Shown: positions 45,788 to 54,838 of the stretch, one piece after another
Layout of the letters: every line of letters begins with the position of its first letter
How positions within the stretch are numbered: the first letter of the stretch is position 1
Assembly (NCBI RefSeq): GCF_015218165.1
Contig: NZ_CP048659.1
Span: 124,001-188,000, forward strand
Source: Acinetobacter piscicola
GTDB taxonomy: Bacteria > Pseudomonadota > Gammaproteobacteria > Pseudomonadales > Moraxellaceae
Direction of reading: 5' to 3'
Length of the DNA: 64,000 bases
Notes under the pieces: model-generated
The model's input: only the letters and a program-made list of their open reading frames with translations
Database searches by the model: none
Told to the model about the DNA's origin: nothing
Made by a program: the position numbers and the translations under genes

Positions 45788-47053
45788 TTAAACCGCTGTA
45801 CTTACGTTTCTTTTTTTACCTTTTAAAATTTCAGTGCGAAGATTTTGTGCAATTTCTGCAGATTCGGCATTCATTCCATTAATCATAAAGGCATGGCGTG
45901 TCAGTACGTTGGTAGGATTTGGCATAGACACCAATTGATAATTTTCACCAATCTGTTTGAGTAAGTCATTACTTAAATAGAGTGCCATTTCTTTGGCAAT
46001 TAAATGATGAGTCAAACGATCTGCAGCTTGCATGGCATCAAGTTGCATAGCTTCAACTTCGGTAGTTACAGCACAACGTGTTTGTAAAACAAAACGTTTA
46101 TCTTCACGATAACGCTTATATAACACCTCTGATAAAAGTTGAAATACAGATCCAATCATTAGAATACAATGTGCAGCATTTGGTTTATCTGCGGCCACAG
46201 TGAGCAAAGCACCTTGTTGATTAAACTCTTGATGTACCACAAAGTCTTTAGAGTTGAGCTTAAAGTGTTGTGCTGATAACTCTATACTTTTATTTAAGAA
46301 AATTTGGCATAAATTAAAATAGGGTACCGACACTGATTGGTTAACAGTATTCATTAACTGTTTTGGATCATAGTATTGGATATTTAACGCAATTACTGCT
46401 TGTTGGTGATCAAAATCAGCTGGTATCTCTACTTTTAGTGGTTTTGGTTTTACCTGTTGTTTAGCTTGTGCAATGGCTAAGGTTTTATCTGCTTTTTCAG
46501 CTTCTAAAGCTTCTAAAAGTTGTTGAATTTCATGTTTTAGGCGAGCTTCTTTGTTGAAACGTGCTAATAATTCACTACGTGTTGGACGAGCAATGGCACG
46601 ATAAGCAAGCCAAATCAAAGCATGAATAATAAATGAAACCAAAATCGCCAACCATTGAGTTCTTAAAATCTCACCAATGCTAGGTTTAATTAAGGTGATT
46701 TCAATGCTACCCACTTTTTTCTCATTTTGTAATGCATCACGTACAAACACCTCACCTTGACGTGTTTTGGCTAAACCGCTTGTTGCAAGTACTTGCTTTT
46801 GCGCATCTAAAATGCGAATCGAAGCGACACTAGGGTTCGTGGCATAACGATTTGCCAGCAGGGCTAAAGAGACTGTATTGGCAGGTTCAAGCTCAGAAAG
46901 ACTATCTGCAACCAATTGACTGGTCATGAGTTGACCTTGGTTTGCGCGGTTCGCATTGAGTTGATGAGTTGTTGCAATTACCATCAAAAAGGTATGTAAA
47001 GCAAAACTTATAATGAGTAGGCTAGCAAATAGCCCTTGTCTTGGCGCATTCAA
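45788..47053 (-). CDS. Membrane protein with Smp/AhpA-like N-terminal half
   Basis: 421 residues. Membrane helix at about 10-30, an extracytoplasmic domain to about 125 (PSVASIRILDAQKQVLATSG), a second helix (LAILVSFIIHALIWLAY), then a charged coiled coil and a C-terminal domain I do not recognise. E. coli smp (ytjB) encodes only the first half and lies divergent from serB, exactly as here. Function unknown; the long C-terminal domain seems specific to this lineage. Confidence 0.75.
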   Translation of the reverse strand: MNAPRQGLFASLLIISFALHTFLMVIATTHQLNANRANQGQLMTSQLVADSLSELEPANTVSLALLANRYATNPSVASIRILDAQKQVLATSGLAKTRQGEVFVRDALQNEKKVGSIEITLIKPSIGEILRTQWLAILVSFIIHALIWLAYRAIARPTRSELLARFNKEARLKHEIQQLLEALEAEKADKTLAIAQAKQQVKPKPLKVEIPADFDHQQAVIALNIQYYDPKQLMNTVNQSVSVPYFNLCQIFLNKSIELSAQHFKLNSKDFVVHQEFNQQGALLTVAADKPNAAHCILMIGSVFQLLSEVLYKRYREDKRFVLQTRCAVTTEVEAMQLDAMQAADRLTHHLIAKEMALYLSNDLLKQIGENYQLVSMPNPTNVLTRHAFMINGMNAESAEIAQNLRTEILKGKKRNVSTAV

Positions 47054-47130
47054 CTTAAACTTCCAAAGAAAAAATATTCGATTTCGATTATGATTCTAAC
47101 AATAGTTGTAGCTCAGACCCGAGTCAATTC

Positions 47131-48351
47131 ATGCGAGAAATCATTCTTATATCATTTTTAGGACCTGACCAACCCAATCAGTTTACTCGATTAATGCAAG
47201 TGTTGTCCGTACATTCTTTGCAAATATTAGATGTAGGGCAGGCAGTCATTCATAACCAGTTAACTTTAGGGATTGTGGTTTCGTCAGATGACCAAACCGC
47301 CACGGCTTTAGCCATGAAAGATATCCTTATTTTAGCACACGATATTGGACTCACTGTTCGATTTAAGCCAATTACAGGTGCGGAATATGATCAATGGGTA
47401 AGCGAAGGTGGCCGAACCCGTTATATTGTGACGGCTTTAGCGCCTGAACTGACGGCTGCTCATTTACAAGCAGTAACAAATATTGTGTCGAGTCAAGGTT
47501 TTAATATTGAAACAGTCACTCGTCTTTCAGGACGCCCTGAAAGAGAAGAACATGATCATGAACCTAAACGTTCTTGTGTCCAATTTGGTTTGAAAGGTCA
47601 AATGTTGGATGCACAAGCGATGCGTGCAGCATGTTTACGACTTTCTGCAGAATCGAGTATCGATGTCGCAGTTCAAGAAGACAACGCTTATCGTCGTAAC
47701 CGCCGTTTAGTTTGTTTTGACATGGATTCTACTTTAATTGAGCAAGAAGTCATTGATGAACTTGCCATCGAAGCGGGTGTTGGTGAACAAGTCGCTGAAA
47801 TTACTGAGCGTGCCATGCAAGGTGAATTGGATTTTCAGCAAAGTTTCCGTGCTCGTGTCGCCTTGTTGAAAGGCTTAGATGCGGCAGTTTTACCTAAAAT
47901 TGCGGAACGTTTAACTGTAACCGAAGGTGCTGAGCGTTTAATTAAAACCTTAAAATCATTGGGTTATAAAACAGCTATTCTCTCTGGTGGCTTCCAGTAT
48001 TTTGCTGAATATTTGCAAGCAAAACTGGGTATTGATGAAGTGCATGCCAATATTTTAGATGTGCAAGATGGCATAGTGACAGGTGAAGTCAAAGGTCATA
48101 TTGTGGATGGCGCACGCAAGGCGCTTTTATTGACTGAATTGGCTGAAAAAATGGGTATTTCACTTGAGCAAGCAATTGCGGTAGGGGATGGTGCAAATGA
48201 CTTGCCAATGCTTTCAATTGCAGGTTTAGGCGTTGCTTTCCGTGCAAAACCATTGGTTCGTCAAAATGCCAATCAAGCGATTTCAAGTGTCGGCTTAGAT
48301 GGTGTTTTATATTTACTCGGTGTACATGACAAAGATTTAAGTCGTGCTTAA
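47131..48351 (+). CDS. serB: Phosphoserine phosphatase
   Basis: 406 residues: two N-terminal ACT-like domains (1-170) and a HAD phosphatase with the nucleophile motif VCFDMDSTLIEQE and GDGANDLPML. Last step of serine synthesis. The ATG at 47131 is divergent from the Smp-like gene, 77 nt apart. Strong terminator downstream. Confidence 0.95.
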   Translation: MREIILISFLGPDQPNQFTRLMQVLSVHSLQILDVGQAVIHNQLTLGIVVSSDDQTATALAMKDILILAHDIGLTVRFKPITGAEYDQWVSEGGRTRYIVTALAPELTAAHLQAVTNIVSSQGFNIETVTRLSGRPEREEHDHEPKRSCVQFGLKGQMLDAQAMRAACLRLSAESSIDVAVQEDNAYRRNRRLVCFDMDSTLIEQEVIDELAIEAGVGEQVAEITERAMQGELDFQQSFRARVALLKGLDAAVLPKIAERLTVTEGAERLIKTLKSLGYKTAILSGGFQYFAEYLQAKLGIDEVHANILDVQDGIVTGEVKGHIVDGARKALLLTELAEKMGISLEQAIAVGDGANDLPMLSIAGLGVAFRAKPLVRQNANQAISSVGLDGVLYLLGVHDKDLSRA

Positions 48352-48773
48352 GTTGCTCTAAATATGTCAGTCTGATGAAAAAGAGCAGCGTAAAGTTGCT
48401 CTTTTTTTATTGAAAAATATTGTTTTTTATTGTGAATGTAAAAATTATCTCAATATTCAGATTATAGATTGAGCAGATAGGAAAAAGTTATTTTTATCAA
48501 AAAATAGCTTTGTATTTTTTTGTAATGACACGGGAGCACAGGCAAAGATTAGCATGCATGCAAAATACAAAATAAAAAAATGTAATGACAAAATAATATG
48601 ACGACAAAGTATGTCGTTTTACCTAAAAACAGGTATTTTCTTCTAAAAAAAAATCGCCATAATGCACAACATAAGCTTTGGTAAAATTGCAAAGAAAAAA
48701 AGATTGGCTTGATGAAAATTGTGGTTTATCACTTTAATTCAGAAGTGGACACTTCATTTTGACGGAGGTTGTT
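48352..48773. other. Intergenic region after serB
   Basis: 422 nt, AT-rich. Contains the serB terminator and a small hairpin ACGACA-AAGTA-TGTCGT with a T-run (48601-48621). The latter is not next to a gene end and could be the tail of a small RNA; nothing more supports that. Confidence 0.4.
48378..48406 (+). terminator. Terminator after serB
   Basis: AAAAAGAGCA (48378-48387) pairs with TGCTCTTTTT (48397-48406), followed by more T residues. Confidence 0.85.
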
Positions 48774-49088
48774 ATGGTAGCAGCGACATGGGCAACATTG
48801 ATTGGATTTGGTCTGATTGCCGTAGCGTTGGTGACTGTGTTCTTTTCTCCTTATCGTCATTGGTTGGGATTTATGTTTGCTGGAATGGTGTTCTGGGGCA
48901 TATTAGAGGCGATACGGTTTAATGTGCAAAGTTTTTTTGAATTATCGGTATCTTATAGTTATTTAACAGCGATCCTTGTGGCAATGAGTGCACTGATTGT
49001 GGTTTTGTTACGCGCAGACAAATTGGCACAAAAGGCATTGCAAAATCGCCAATATATTGAGCATACGCCTGTTTATGAAGATGAATAA
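48774..49088 (+). CDS. Small three-helix membrane protein, unknown function
   Basis: 104 residues; the ATG at 48774 has GGAGG 6 nt upstream, which rules out the TTG five codons earlier. Three hydrophobic helices (LIGFGLIAVALVTVFF, MFAGMVFWGILEAI, LTAILVAMSALIVVLL) and a charged cytoplasmic tail. I do not recognise it. Single-gene unit with its own terminator. Confidence 0.75.
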   Translation: MVAATWATLIGFGLIAVALVTVFFSPYRHWLGFMFAGMVFWGILEAIRFNVQSFFELSVSYSYLTAILVAMSALIVVLLRADKLAQKALQNRQYIEHTPVYEDE

Positions 49089-49149
49089 AAGCCGATGTTC
49101 TGAGCATGACTGACTTTAGAGTTCAATAAAATAATCATAAAAGATATTT

Positions 49150-49177
49150 AAAAGGTATATCGAATGATATACCTTTT
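49150..49177 (+). terminator. Intrinsic terminator after the three-helix protein
   Basis: AAAAGGTATATC-GAAT-GATATACCTTTT, 12-bp perfect stem followed by T residues. Confidence 0.9.
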
Positions 49178-49276
49178 TTCTGCGTATACTTTTGTTAGAA
49201 GCTTTGTCTTAGAAATAATAAGTTATGCTAGGATAATGAGTAGATTTTTTATATTAAAACAACAGGCTAAAATGTC

Positions 49277-49756
49277 ATGAAACTTTCTTCAATACCCGTT
49301 GTAAAGTTACCTATTGTTGATGCAAGTACTGATCCTTTAGATCTTTTGGTACTCGGCTTAGCATTACGTATGAAACAACTGGCACGTACAAGTCCAAAAT
49401 TTATTGAATTGACCCATGACCGTCAATTCCGTATTGAAATTGGCACAGATACAGGCGTTGCTCGTCAAATTATTGTCAATAACGGTCAAATCGAATCCGT
49501 TACAGGAAATGCAGAAAAAGCTGACTTTATTCTACAGTTTGCAGACAGTGAGCAAGGGGTCAAAACTTTAGTCAAAGGTGATCCAAGTGCATTCATGACA
49601 GGCATGCAAAATGGCAGCATCAAAATGGAAGGTGATTTCAGCTTATTGGTTTGGTTTAACCAAGTGGCTAAATTGATTCCACCTAAAGTGCCAAAACCAG
49701 TGAAAGAAAAAATTGCCTTGGCGCGTCAGTTTCTTAAAGAAAAGACAGGTCGCTAA
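49277..49756 (+). CDS. SCP2 sterol-binding-domain protein
   Basis: 159 residues. The SCP2-like domain spans roughly 45-140 (RQIIVNNGQIESVTGNAEKADFILQFADSEQ ...), binding lipids in other proteins. It has no signal peptide. Related proteins in Acinetobacter and Pseudomonas are unassigned; a role in lipid or ubiquinone handling is possible but not shown. Confidence 0.75.
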   Translation: MKLSSIPVVKLPIVDASTDPLDLLVLGLALRMKQLARTSPKFIELTHDRQFRIEIGTDTGVARQIIVNNGQIESVTGNAEKADFILQFADSEQGVKTLVKGDPSAFMTGMQNGSIKMEGDFSLLVWFNQVAKLIPPKVPKPVKEKIALARQFLKEKTGR

Positions 49757-49816
49757 TTTTGCTTGACGTATAGAAACTGGTGATTAAAACGCATCAGTTT
49801 CTTACTAAATAAAAGA

Positions 49817-50152
49817 ATGAAAATAAAAAATACGTATTTAATTTTATTTGCTAATCATCTATTCAACGGATGTAGCTAGTTACAACCAACACCCGCCATA
49901 ACTTTTATTGATCTCTATATTTTGAATAAAACCGTGACACACATTGTTGAAGTCAGGGGGGATTTATCAAAAGGTCAGTTTTACTTTAATAAATAGTTAC
50001 CTGCATTTTTAACACTGCATCAGTATTGACTAAGTTTACAAGATACAGACTTGATGATTGAGGTGATAGATCAGCAAGGACTGACGTATCGAAAGCATAT
50101 GGACTTTGTGATTGAAAAGAGCACAAGTAGGTCAACTCCAAGTGAAAATTGA
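49817..50152 (+). pseudogene. Lipoprotein gene with three in-frame stops
   Basis: One continuous 112-codon frame starts MKIKNTYLILFANHLFNGCS, a lipoprotein signal, and is broken by TAG, TAG and TGA only; there is no indel. The rest includes TVTHIVEVRGDLSKGQFYF and DTDLMIEVIDQQGLTYRKH, which look like a real periplasmic protein. The family is not recognised. Confidence 0.65.
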
Positions 50153-50210
50153 CCTAACATTGGAAGTTATGATTTCAATCAATTTTTCTGTGCAATCGAA
50201 ATCATATGGA

Positions 50211-50651
50211 TTATTCCACTTCTAAATTAAAGGTCACAGGTCCATCATTGACCAAGTGAACTTTCATATCGGCAGCGAAAATACCCGTTTGTATATGTTC
50301 AAATTGGGTCTTGGCATATTCAACCAGTTGATCATAGAGTGCTTCAGCCTCAATTGGGGGCATCGCAGGACCAAAATCAGGGCGTAAGCCTTTTTGAGTT
50401 TGTGCCATGAGGGTAAATTGTGAAACCAGTAAAATGCCACCACCAGCTTGGCTGACATTCCAGCCCATTTTGCCTTGTTCATCATCAAAAAAACGATATT
50501 TCAAAATTTTATCAATCAGCTTCTTGCCTTTTTCAAAATTATCATCTTTTCCTAGACCTAAAAAAACTAAAATTCCTTTTTCAATTTGACCTGTAGTTTG
50601 ACCATCGACAACAACTTTTGCTTCGAGAACTCTTTGTAATAATGCACGCAT
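50211..50651 (-). CDS. dtd: D-aminoacyl-tRNA deacylase
   Basis: 146 residues. DTD signatures: the N-terminal MRALLQRVLEAKVVVDG, LLVSQFTLMAQ and the C-terminal NDGPVTFNLEV (the GP-cis-Pro motif). Removes D-amino acids (and glycine from tRNA-Ala) to keep translation accurate. Confidence 0.95.
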   Translation of the reverse strand: MRALLQRVLEAKVVVDGQTTGQIEKGILVFLGLGKDDNFEKGKKLIDKILKYRFFDDEQGKMGWNVSQAGGGILLVSQFTLMAQTQKGLRPDFGPAMPPIEAEALYDQLVEYAKTQFEHIQTGIFAADMKVHLVNDGPVTFNLEVE

Positions 50652-50857
50652 TGCTAGGATATAAATCGGCTGAACGAGTGCTTATTTTATCAAATCTCAA
50701 TAATTAGAACATTCTCTAATGTGGTGTTTTGTATATAGATTTGATTGAGAGTAAATTTTTAATCTATTTAGTCGATTAATAATAATCTTTTTTACCAATT
50801 ATTACAAAAAGGTTAGATTAGCACTCGCAGGAAAGGTTAAATGAAAAGAGATGAACA

Positions 50858-52372
50858 ATGTTTAAGCGTTCTTTATTGGTTGCAATGCTTGCAACAGCGA
50901 CAGCTGCAACAGCTGCGCCATTAACAAAAGACAACGGTGCACCAGTTGGTGATAACCAGAATTCAATCACTGCAGGTCCAAACGGTTCTGTATTGCTTCA
51001 AGATGTTCAGTTGATCCAAAAATTACAACGTTTTGGACGTGAGCGTATCCCGGAGCGTGTGGTACACGCACGTGGTACAGGTGCTTATGGTGAGTTTGTA
51101 ACAACTAAAGATTTATCTGATTTAACCATTGCTTCATTGTTCAAAGCGGGTACTAAAACTCCAGTTTTCTTACGCTTCTCTACAGTCATTCACGGTAAGC
51201 ACTAGCCTGAAACTTTACGTGACCCGCATGGTTTCGCGATCAAGTTTTACACGCAAGAAGGTAACTGGGATTTAGTGGGTAACCAGACTCCAGTGTTCTT
51301 TATCCGTGATGCGATTAAATTCCCTGACTTCATTCATGCAATGAAGCCAAGCCCAATCAACAACGTTCAAGATGCTAACCGTGTATTTGACTTCTTATCA
51401 AGTCAACCATGGGCAACCAATATGTTGACCTATGTCTATGGTAAGCAAGGTGTTCCAACCAGCTATCGTGAACAAGATGGTTTCGGTGTACATGCATTTA
51501 AATTGTACAACGACAAAGGCGAATACAAATACGTTAAATGTAACTTCCGTTCTAAACAAGGCGTGAAAGGTCTGAACGTTAAAGAAGCTGCTGAATTACA
51601 AGGCAAAGACTTCAACCACTTAACCAACGATCTTTACAAAAACATCAATGCGGGTCATTTCCCGAAATGGGATCTTTACATCCAAGTGTTGGATCCTAAA
51701 GATCTAAACAGCTTTGACTTTGATCCACTTGATCCAACAAAAATCTGGCCTACAGATTTAGTGCCTGAAACTAAAGTGGGTACATTGACACTGAACCGTA
51801 TGCCGAAAAACTTCTTCCAAGAAACGGAACAAGTGGCGTTGGCACCAGGTAACTTGGTACCAGGGATCGAGCCATCAGAAGATCGTCTACTTCAAGGTCG
51901 TATCTTCTCTTACTCTGATACGCAAATGTACCGTTTAGGTGCTAACCATCAGCAAATTCCGGTTAACCGTCCACTTGTTGCTGTGAACAACAACAACCAA
52001 GATGGTTACATGAACGTGGGTGCAACAAGCTCTGATGTAAATTACGAACCAAGCCGTAAAGAGCCAAAACCATCGACTGCGAAAGCGCGTGCAGTACAAA
52101 CACCACTTTCAGGTACAGTTCAGCAAATTGGTGTGAAAGAGCAAAACTTTAAGCAAGCGGGTGATTTATACCGTTCTTACTCTGCAAAAGAGAAAGACGA
52201 TTTAATCATGAACTTAGCGGCTGATCTAGGTAATGTAAAAGATTCAGAAACTAAGCACATTATGTTGTCTTACTTCTATAAAGCTGATGCAGATTACGGT
52301 ACACGTATGACGAAAGCTGTCAATGGCAACCTTACCACGGTTAAAGCAAAAGCAGCTCAGTTGAAAGACTAA
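50858..52372 (+). pseudogene. Catalase (KatB-like, exported) with one in-frame amber codon
   Basis: 505 codons in one frame interrupted only by TAG at 51203-51205, in IHGKH-stop-PETLRDPHGF, where relatives have Ser (one base from TCG). The signal peptide ends [11 protein letters not shown]. Catalytic His ([10 protein letters not shown]), Asn (LVGNQTPVFF) and haem Tyr (RIFSYSDTQMYRLG) are all present. Clade of monofunctional haem catalases exported to the periplasm. The gene is followed by ankB, as katB-ankB in Pseudomonas. If the stop is real, the protein ends after 115 residues and is dead; a sequencing error or nonsense suppression are the other options. Confidence 0.88.
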
Positions 52373-52527
52373 TACTATTGTAAAGGGTCAATTACGATTG
52401 ACCAATCAAATTGGTGACTAGGGCATCAAGGATGTCACCTCCTAAAAGTCCTGTAAAACTCGAATCCTTTCCTGCAACCCTAGGGGAGTTTTACAGGCAC
52501 TTGCTATATTGATGTGGAGTGTTTGAA

Positions 52528-53043
52528 ATGAAAATATATTTACAAGGGATCATGCTATCTTTGTTGAGTATTGCAATGATGACATTACTCACGTTGGGGA
52601 TCAGTACCGCTTCTGCAAAAGAGTTTGAACAGCAGCAAGTTAAAGTCACACAGAACGCACAAAATGAATTGATGGATCTATTTTTTGCAGCTGCACGCAC
52701 GGGACAAAATGACGTGATTCAGGAATTTTTACAATATGGCTTTCCTGTTGATGTTCAAAATGAAAAAGGTTTTAGTGCATTGATGATTGCGGCATATGCG
52801 GGTCAGCAAGAAATAGTCAGTACTTTATTGAGATATGGTGCGGATCGTTGTTTACGTGACCATAAGGGTAATACAGCAGTAATGGCAGCAATTTTTAAGC
52901 TAGAATGGGGGATTGTGAAGCAATTACGTCATAAAGAATGTGATGCACGCGCTAAAAAAATAGGACGGAAAACCACAGAAGACTTTGCTGAAGTTATTGG
53001 ACAGCTAGAAACGCTTCAAAAAATAGATAAGGCTCTAGACTAG
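52528..53043 (+). CDS. ankB: Ankyrin-repeat protein (AnkB-like), C-terminus supplied by an IS
   Basis: 171 residues from the ATG at 52528 (GGAG upstream). Signal/anchor at the N-terminus, then two to three ankyrin repeats (GFSALMIAAYAGQQEIVSTLL, GNTAVMAAI). In P. aeruginosa AnkB supports the periplasmic catalase KatB, and here it follows the catalase. The last three residues and the stop come from the IS1595 inverted repeat: without the insertion the gene would end QKIDNIE, now it ends QKIDKALD. Probably still functional. Confidence 0.82.
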   Translation: MKIYLQGIMLSLLSIAMMTLLTLGISTASAKEFEQQQVKVTQNAQNELMDLFFAAARTGQNDVIQEFLQYGFPVDVQNEKGFSALMIAAYAGQQEIVSTLLRYGADRCLRDHKGNTAVMAAIFKLEWGIVKQLRHKECDARAKKIGRKTTEDFAEVIGQLETLQKIDKALD

Positions 53044-53762
53044 CAGATTTACACTTAATTTTACCTAATGAGGTTCCACAGCTCAGTTGCTAACTCATTA
53101 GGTTCCCTCATCCAACGCCATTCAGTTTCTTTAAGATGATAATCAAAGTACTCTTTTGATATGCCGTTAAACTTTGCTAGCCTTCTTTTACAAAAGCTCC
53201 AAAATGATTCTATTCCATTTATATGACATTCTCCTCTAGCAAACTCATTTGCTCCGTGATTTACCCTAAAATGCTTTGAATAGCCCACATCAACAAGACC
53301 ATTATAGCCACGCCATCCATCACTATAAATCACACTCTCAAGTGAAACTTTACCAATGATAACCTCTTGTAAAGTCTTCATTTTACAGTCAGGTACGATT
53401 TCAGTATAGACGCGCCCATTACGTTCGAATATTCCAAATACTGGCTGTTTTAGAGTCCCACGACCACGCTTTAACTTTCCATGAAACCCACGTTGCCTTT
53501 TCGCTCCAAAATAGCTTTCATCTACTTCTATTGAACCAACAAACTTAGCTCTTAAATCTGTTTGATGATCATAGATAGTTTCTCTAAAAAGCATGTACCA
53601 ATAGTTAATCGTATTACGATTTAAATTGAGTAATAAGGCTGTTTTGGAAGCAGGAATATCAACACAAAAGCATTGAATAATTTTTTTAATCTTGTAGTGA
53701 CTTAATTTACTGTTTTCTATCATGATTCTAGACTAACATAATCATTTTGCTAGTCTAGAGCC
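53031..53762. mobile_element. IS1595-family insertion sequence
   Basis: Inverted repeats GGCTCTAGACTAGCA at both ends (53031-53045 and, minus strand, 53748-53762). Direct repeats TAGATAA flank it (53024-53030 and 53763-53769). 732 bp with one transposase gene. Removing it restores the original ankB end. Confidence 0.87.
53061..53723 (-). CDS. IS1595-family transposase (IS1016-type)
   Basis: 220 residues: DNA-binding N-terminus, then EVDESYFGAKR (first Asp), IYSDGWRGY (second Asp) and HINGIESFWSFCKRRLAKFNG (the Asn/Glu position). The gene seems intact, so the IS may be active. Confidence 0.88.
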   Translation of the reverse strand: MIENSKLSHYKIKKIIQCFCVDIPASKTALLLNLNRNTINYWYMLFRETIYDHQTDLRAKFVGSIEVDESYFGAKRQRGFHGKLKRGRGTLKQPVFGIFERNGRVYTEIVPDCKMKTLQEVIIGKVSLESVIYSDGWRGYNGLVDVGYSKHFRVNHGANEFARGECHINGIESFWSFCKRRLAKFNGISKEYFDYHLKETEWRWMREPNELATELWNLIR

Positions 53763-53902
53763 TAGATAATATTGAATAATTTTTTTTTGCAAATTTTCGC
53801 TATTCAAAAATATTGAAGAAATGTAAAGTGTATAAAAAATAGATGAATTTGAATTATAATTAAATTATAATTTAGTTATAATCAATCATACAAGAGAGAC
53901 GC

Positions 53903-54094
53903 ATGGAAAATAAAACTGCACGATTGACTATTTTGATTGATCCGATCAAAAAGAAAGCATTTGAAGACTTATGTAACCAACAAGATATCACACCATCGCA
54001 AGTTGTACGTCAACTGATCCGTGAATACTTACAATCACATGGCGTAGATTATGCGACCAAATTGAAAAATAATACTGCGGATAAAAATCAATAA
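53903..54094 (+). CDS. CopG-like ribbon-helix-helix protein
   Basis: 63 residues. Ribbon-helix-helix: ARLTILIDPIKKKAFEDLC (strand and first helix) and TPSQVVRQLIREYL. Probably a small DNA-binding regulator. No toxin gene is adjacent. Start ATG after AGAGAG. Confidence 0.75.
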   Translation: MENKTARLTILIDPIKKKAFEDLCNQQDITPSQVVRQLIREYLQSHGVDYATKLKNNTADKNQ

Positions 54095-54139
54095 ATTAAA
54101 TAATAATGTTCATTTAGTTATTTTAGCAAAATGATAAAA

Positions 54140-54164
54140 CTACCACCACGAAATGTGGTGGTAG
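54140..54164 (-). terminator. Terminator between the RHH and roadblock genes
   Basis: CTACCACCAC pairs with GTGGTGGTAG, five-base loop. On the minus strand it is followed by TTTTATCATTTT. Confidence 0.75.
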
Positions 54165-54174
54165 CTAATTCTAC

Positions 54175-54531
54175 TTAAGAAAAATCAAGTTCTTTTTCAA
54201 AGGCACGTAATTCATGGCGTGCCATCGCAAGGTTAGATTTTTGACGATCTAAAACCAAATATAAAAATAACTCATCATTACGGTCTAAAGGGCGTAACAA
54301 GTGATATTGCTTGCCTAAAGTAATTAGAATATCTTCAATTTTATCATTAAGTTTTAGTGCATTTGCAACTTTGCGCTTTGCACGAATCACTTCAGTATTT
54401 CCTGCTGCTGCAAGTTCTAAATCTAAGCCTGTACCTACAGCTCCTAGTGCTAAACCACTTGAGCTGTCGACTAATGCTGCTGCGATAAAACCATCAATTT
54501 CATTTAATGCACTTAAATTAAGTTTTGACAT
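54175..54531 (-). CDS. Roadblock/LC7-domain protein
   Basis: 118 residues of roadblock fold: DGFIAAALVDSSSGLALGAVG and IEDILITLGKQYHLLRPL. Such proteins often partner small GTPases (MglB-like), but no GTPase gene is near. In Acinetobacter its role is not known. Confidence 0.75.
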   Translation of the reverse strand: MSKLNLSALNEIDGFIAAALVDSSSGLALGAVGTGLDLELAAAGNTEVIRAKRKVANALKLNDKIEDILITLGKQYHLLRPLDRNDELFLYLVLDRQKSNLAMARHELRAFEKELDFS

Positions 54532-54838
54532 AAGGATTTCCTAATTTGACCCCATTTATTTTGAAAATATAAAAAGTATTTTTAGATTTTGACATTTTTA
54601 AATACATTTATATCTTATTTAATGTTAATTAAAAAAATATTTAATTTCAATATATATTAATGATAAAATATTAAATATTATTTTATTATAATATAATTAT
54701 AACTATTTGAGTATTTCACGATATTTAAAAATTGAAAGTCGTCAGATTTTTGTTAAAAACGCAAGATCATCTATTTTTTGATTTGCAAGTTTTGATTAAG
54801 TTTTTATAGTGAGAAGATACAGATTAATTGGATCGAAT
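54532..54838. other. AT-rich gap between the roadblock gene and pncB
   Basis: 307 nt, very AT-rich around 54590-54720 with many short A/T runs, between divergent genes. No conserved site recognised. Confidence 0.4.

Noticed and set aside
48601..48621. Small RNA ending in the ACGACA/TGTCGT hairpin
   Set aside because: No promoter or conserved structure could be shown.
49817..52372. Amber suppression as a general feature of the strain
   Set aside because: The nearby pseudogene also has a TGA, and the housekeeping stops I checked include TAA and TGA; simple mutation is more likely.
53903..54531. Toxin-antitoxin pair (RHH gene plus neighbour)
   Set aside because: The neighbour is a convergent roadblock-domain gene, not a toxin.
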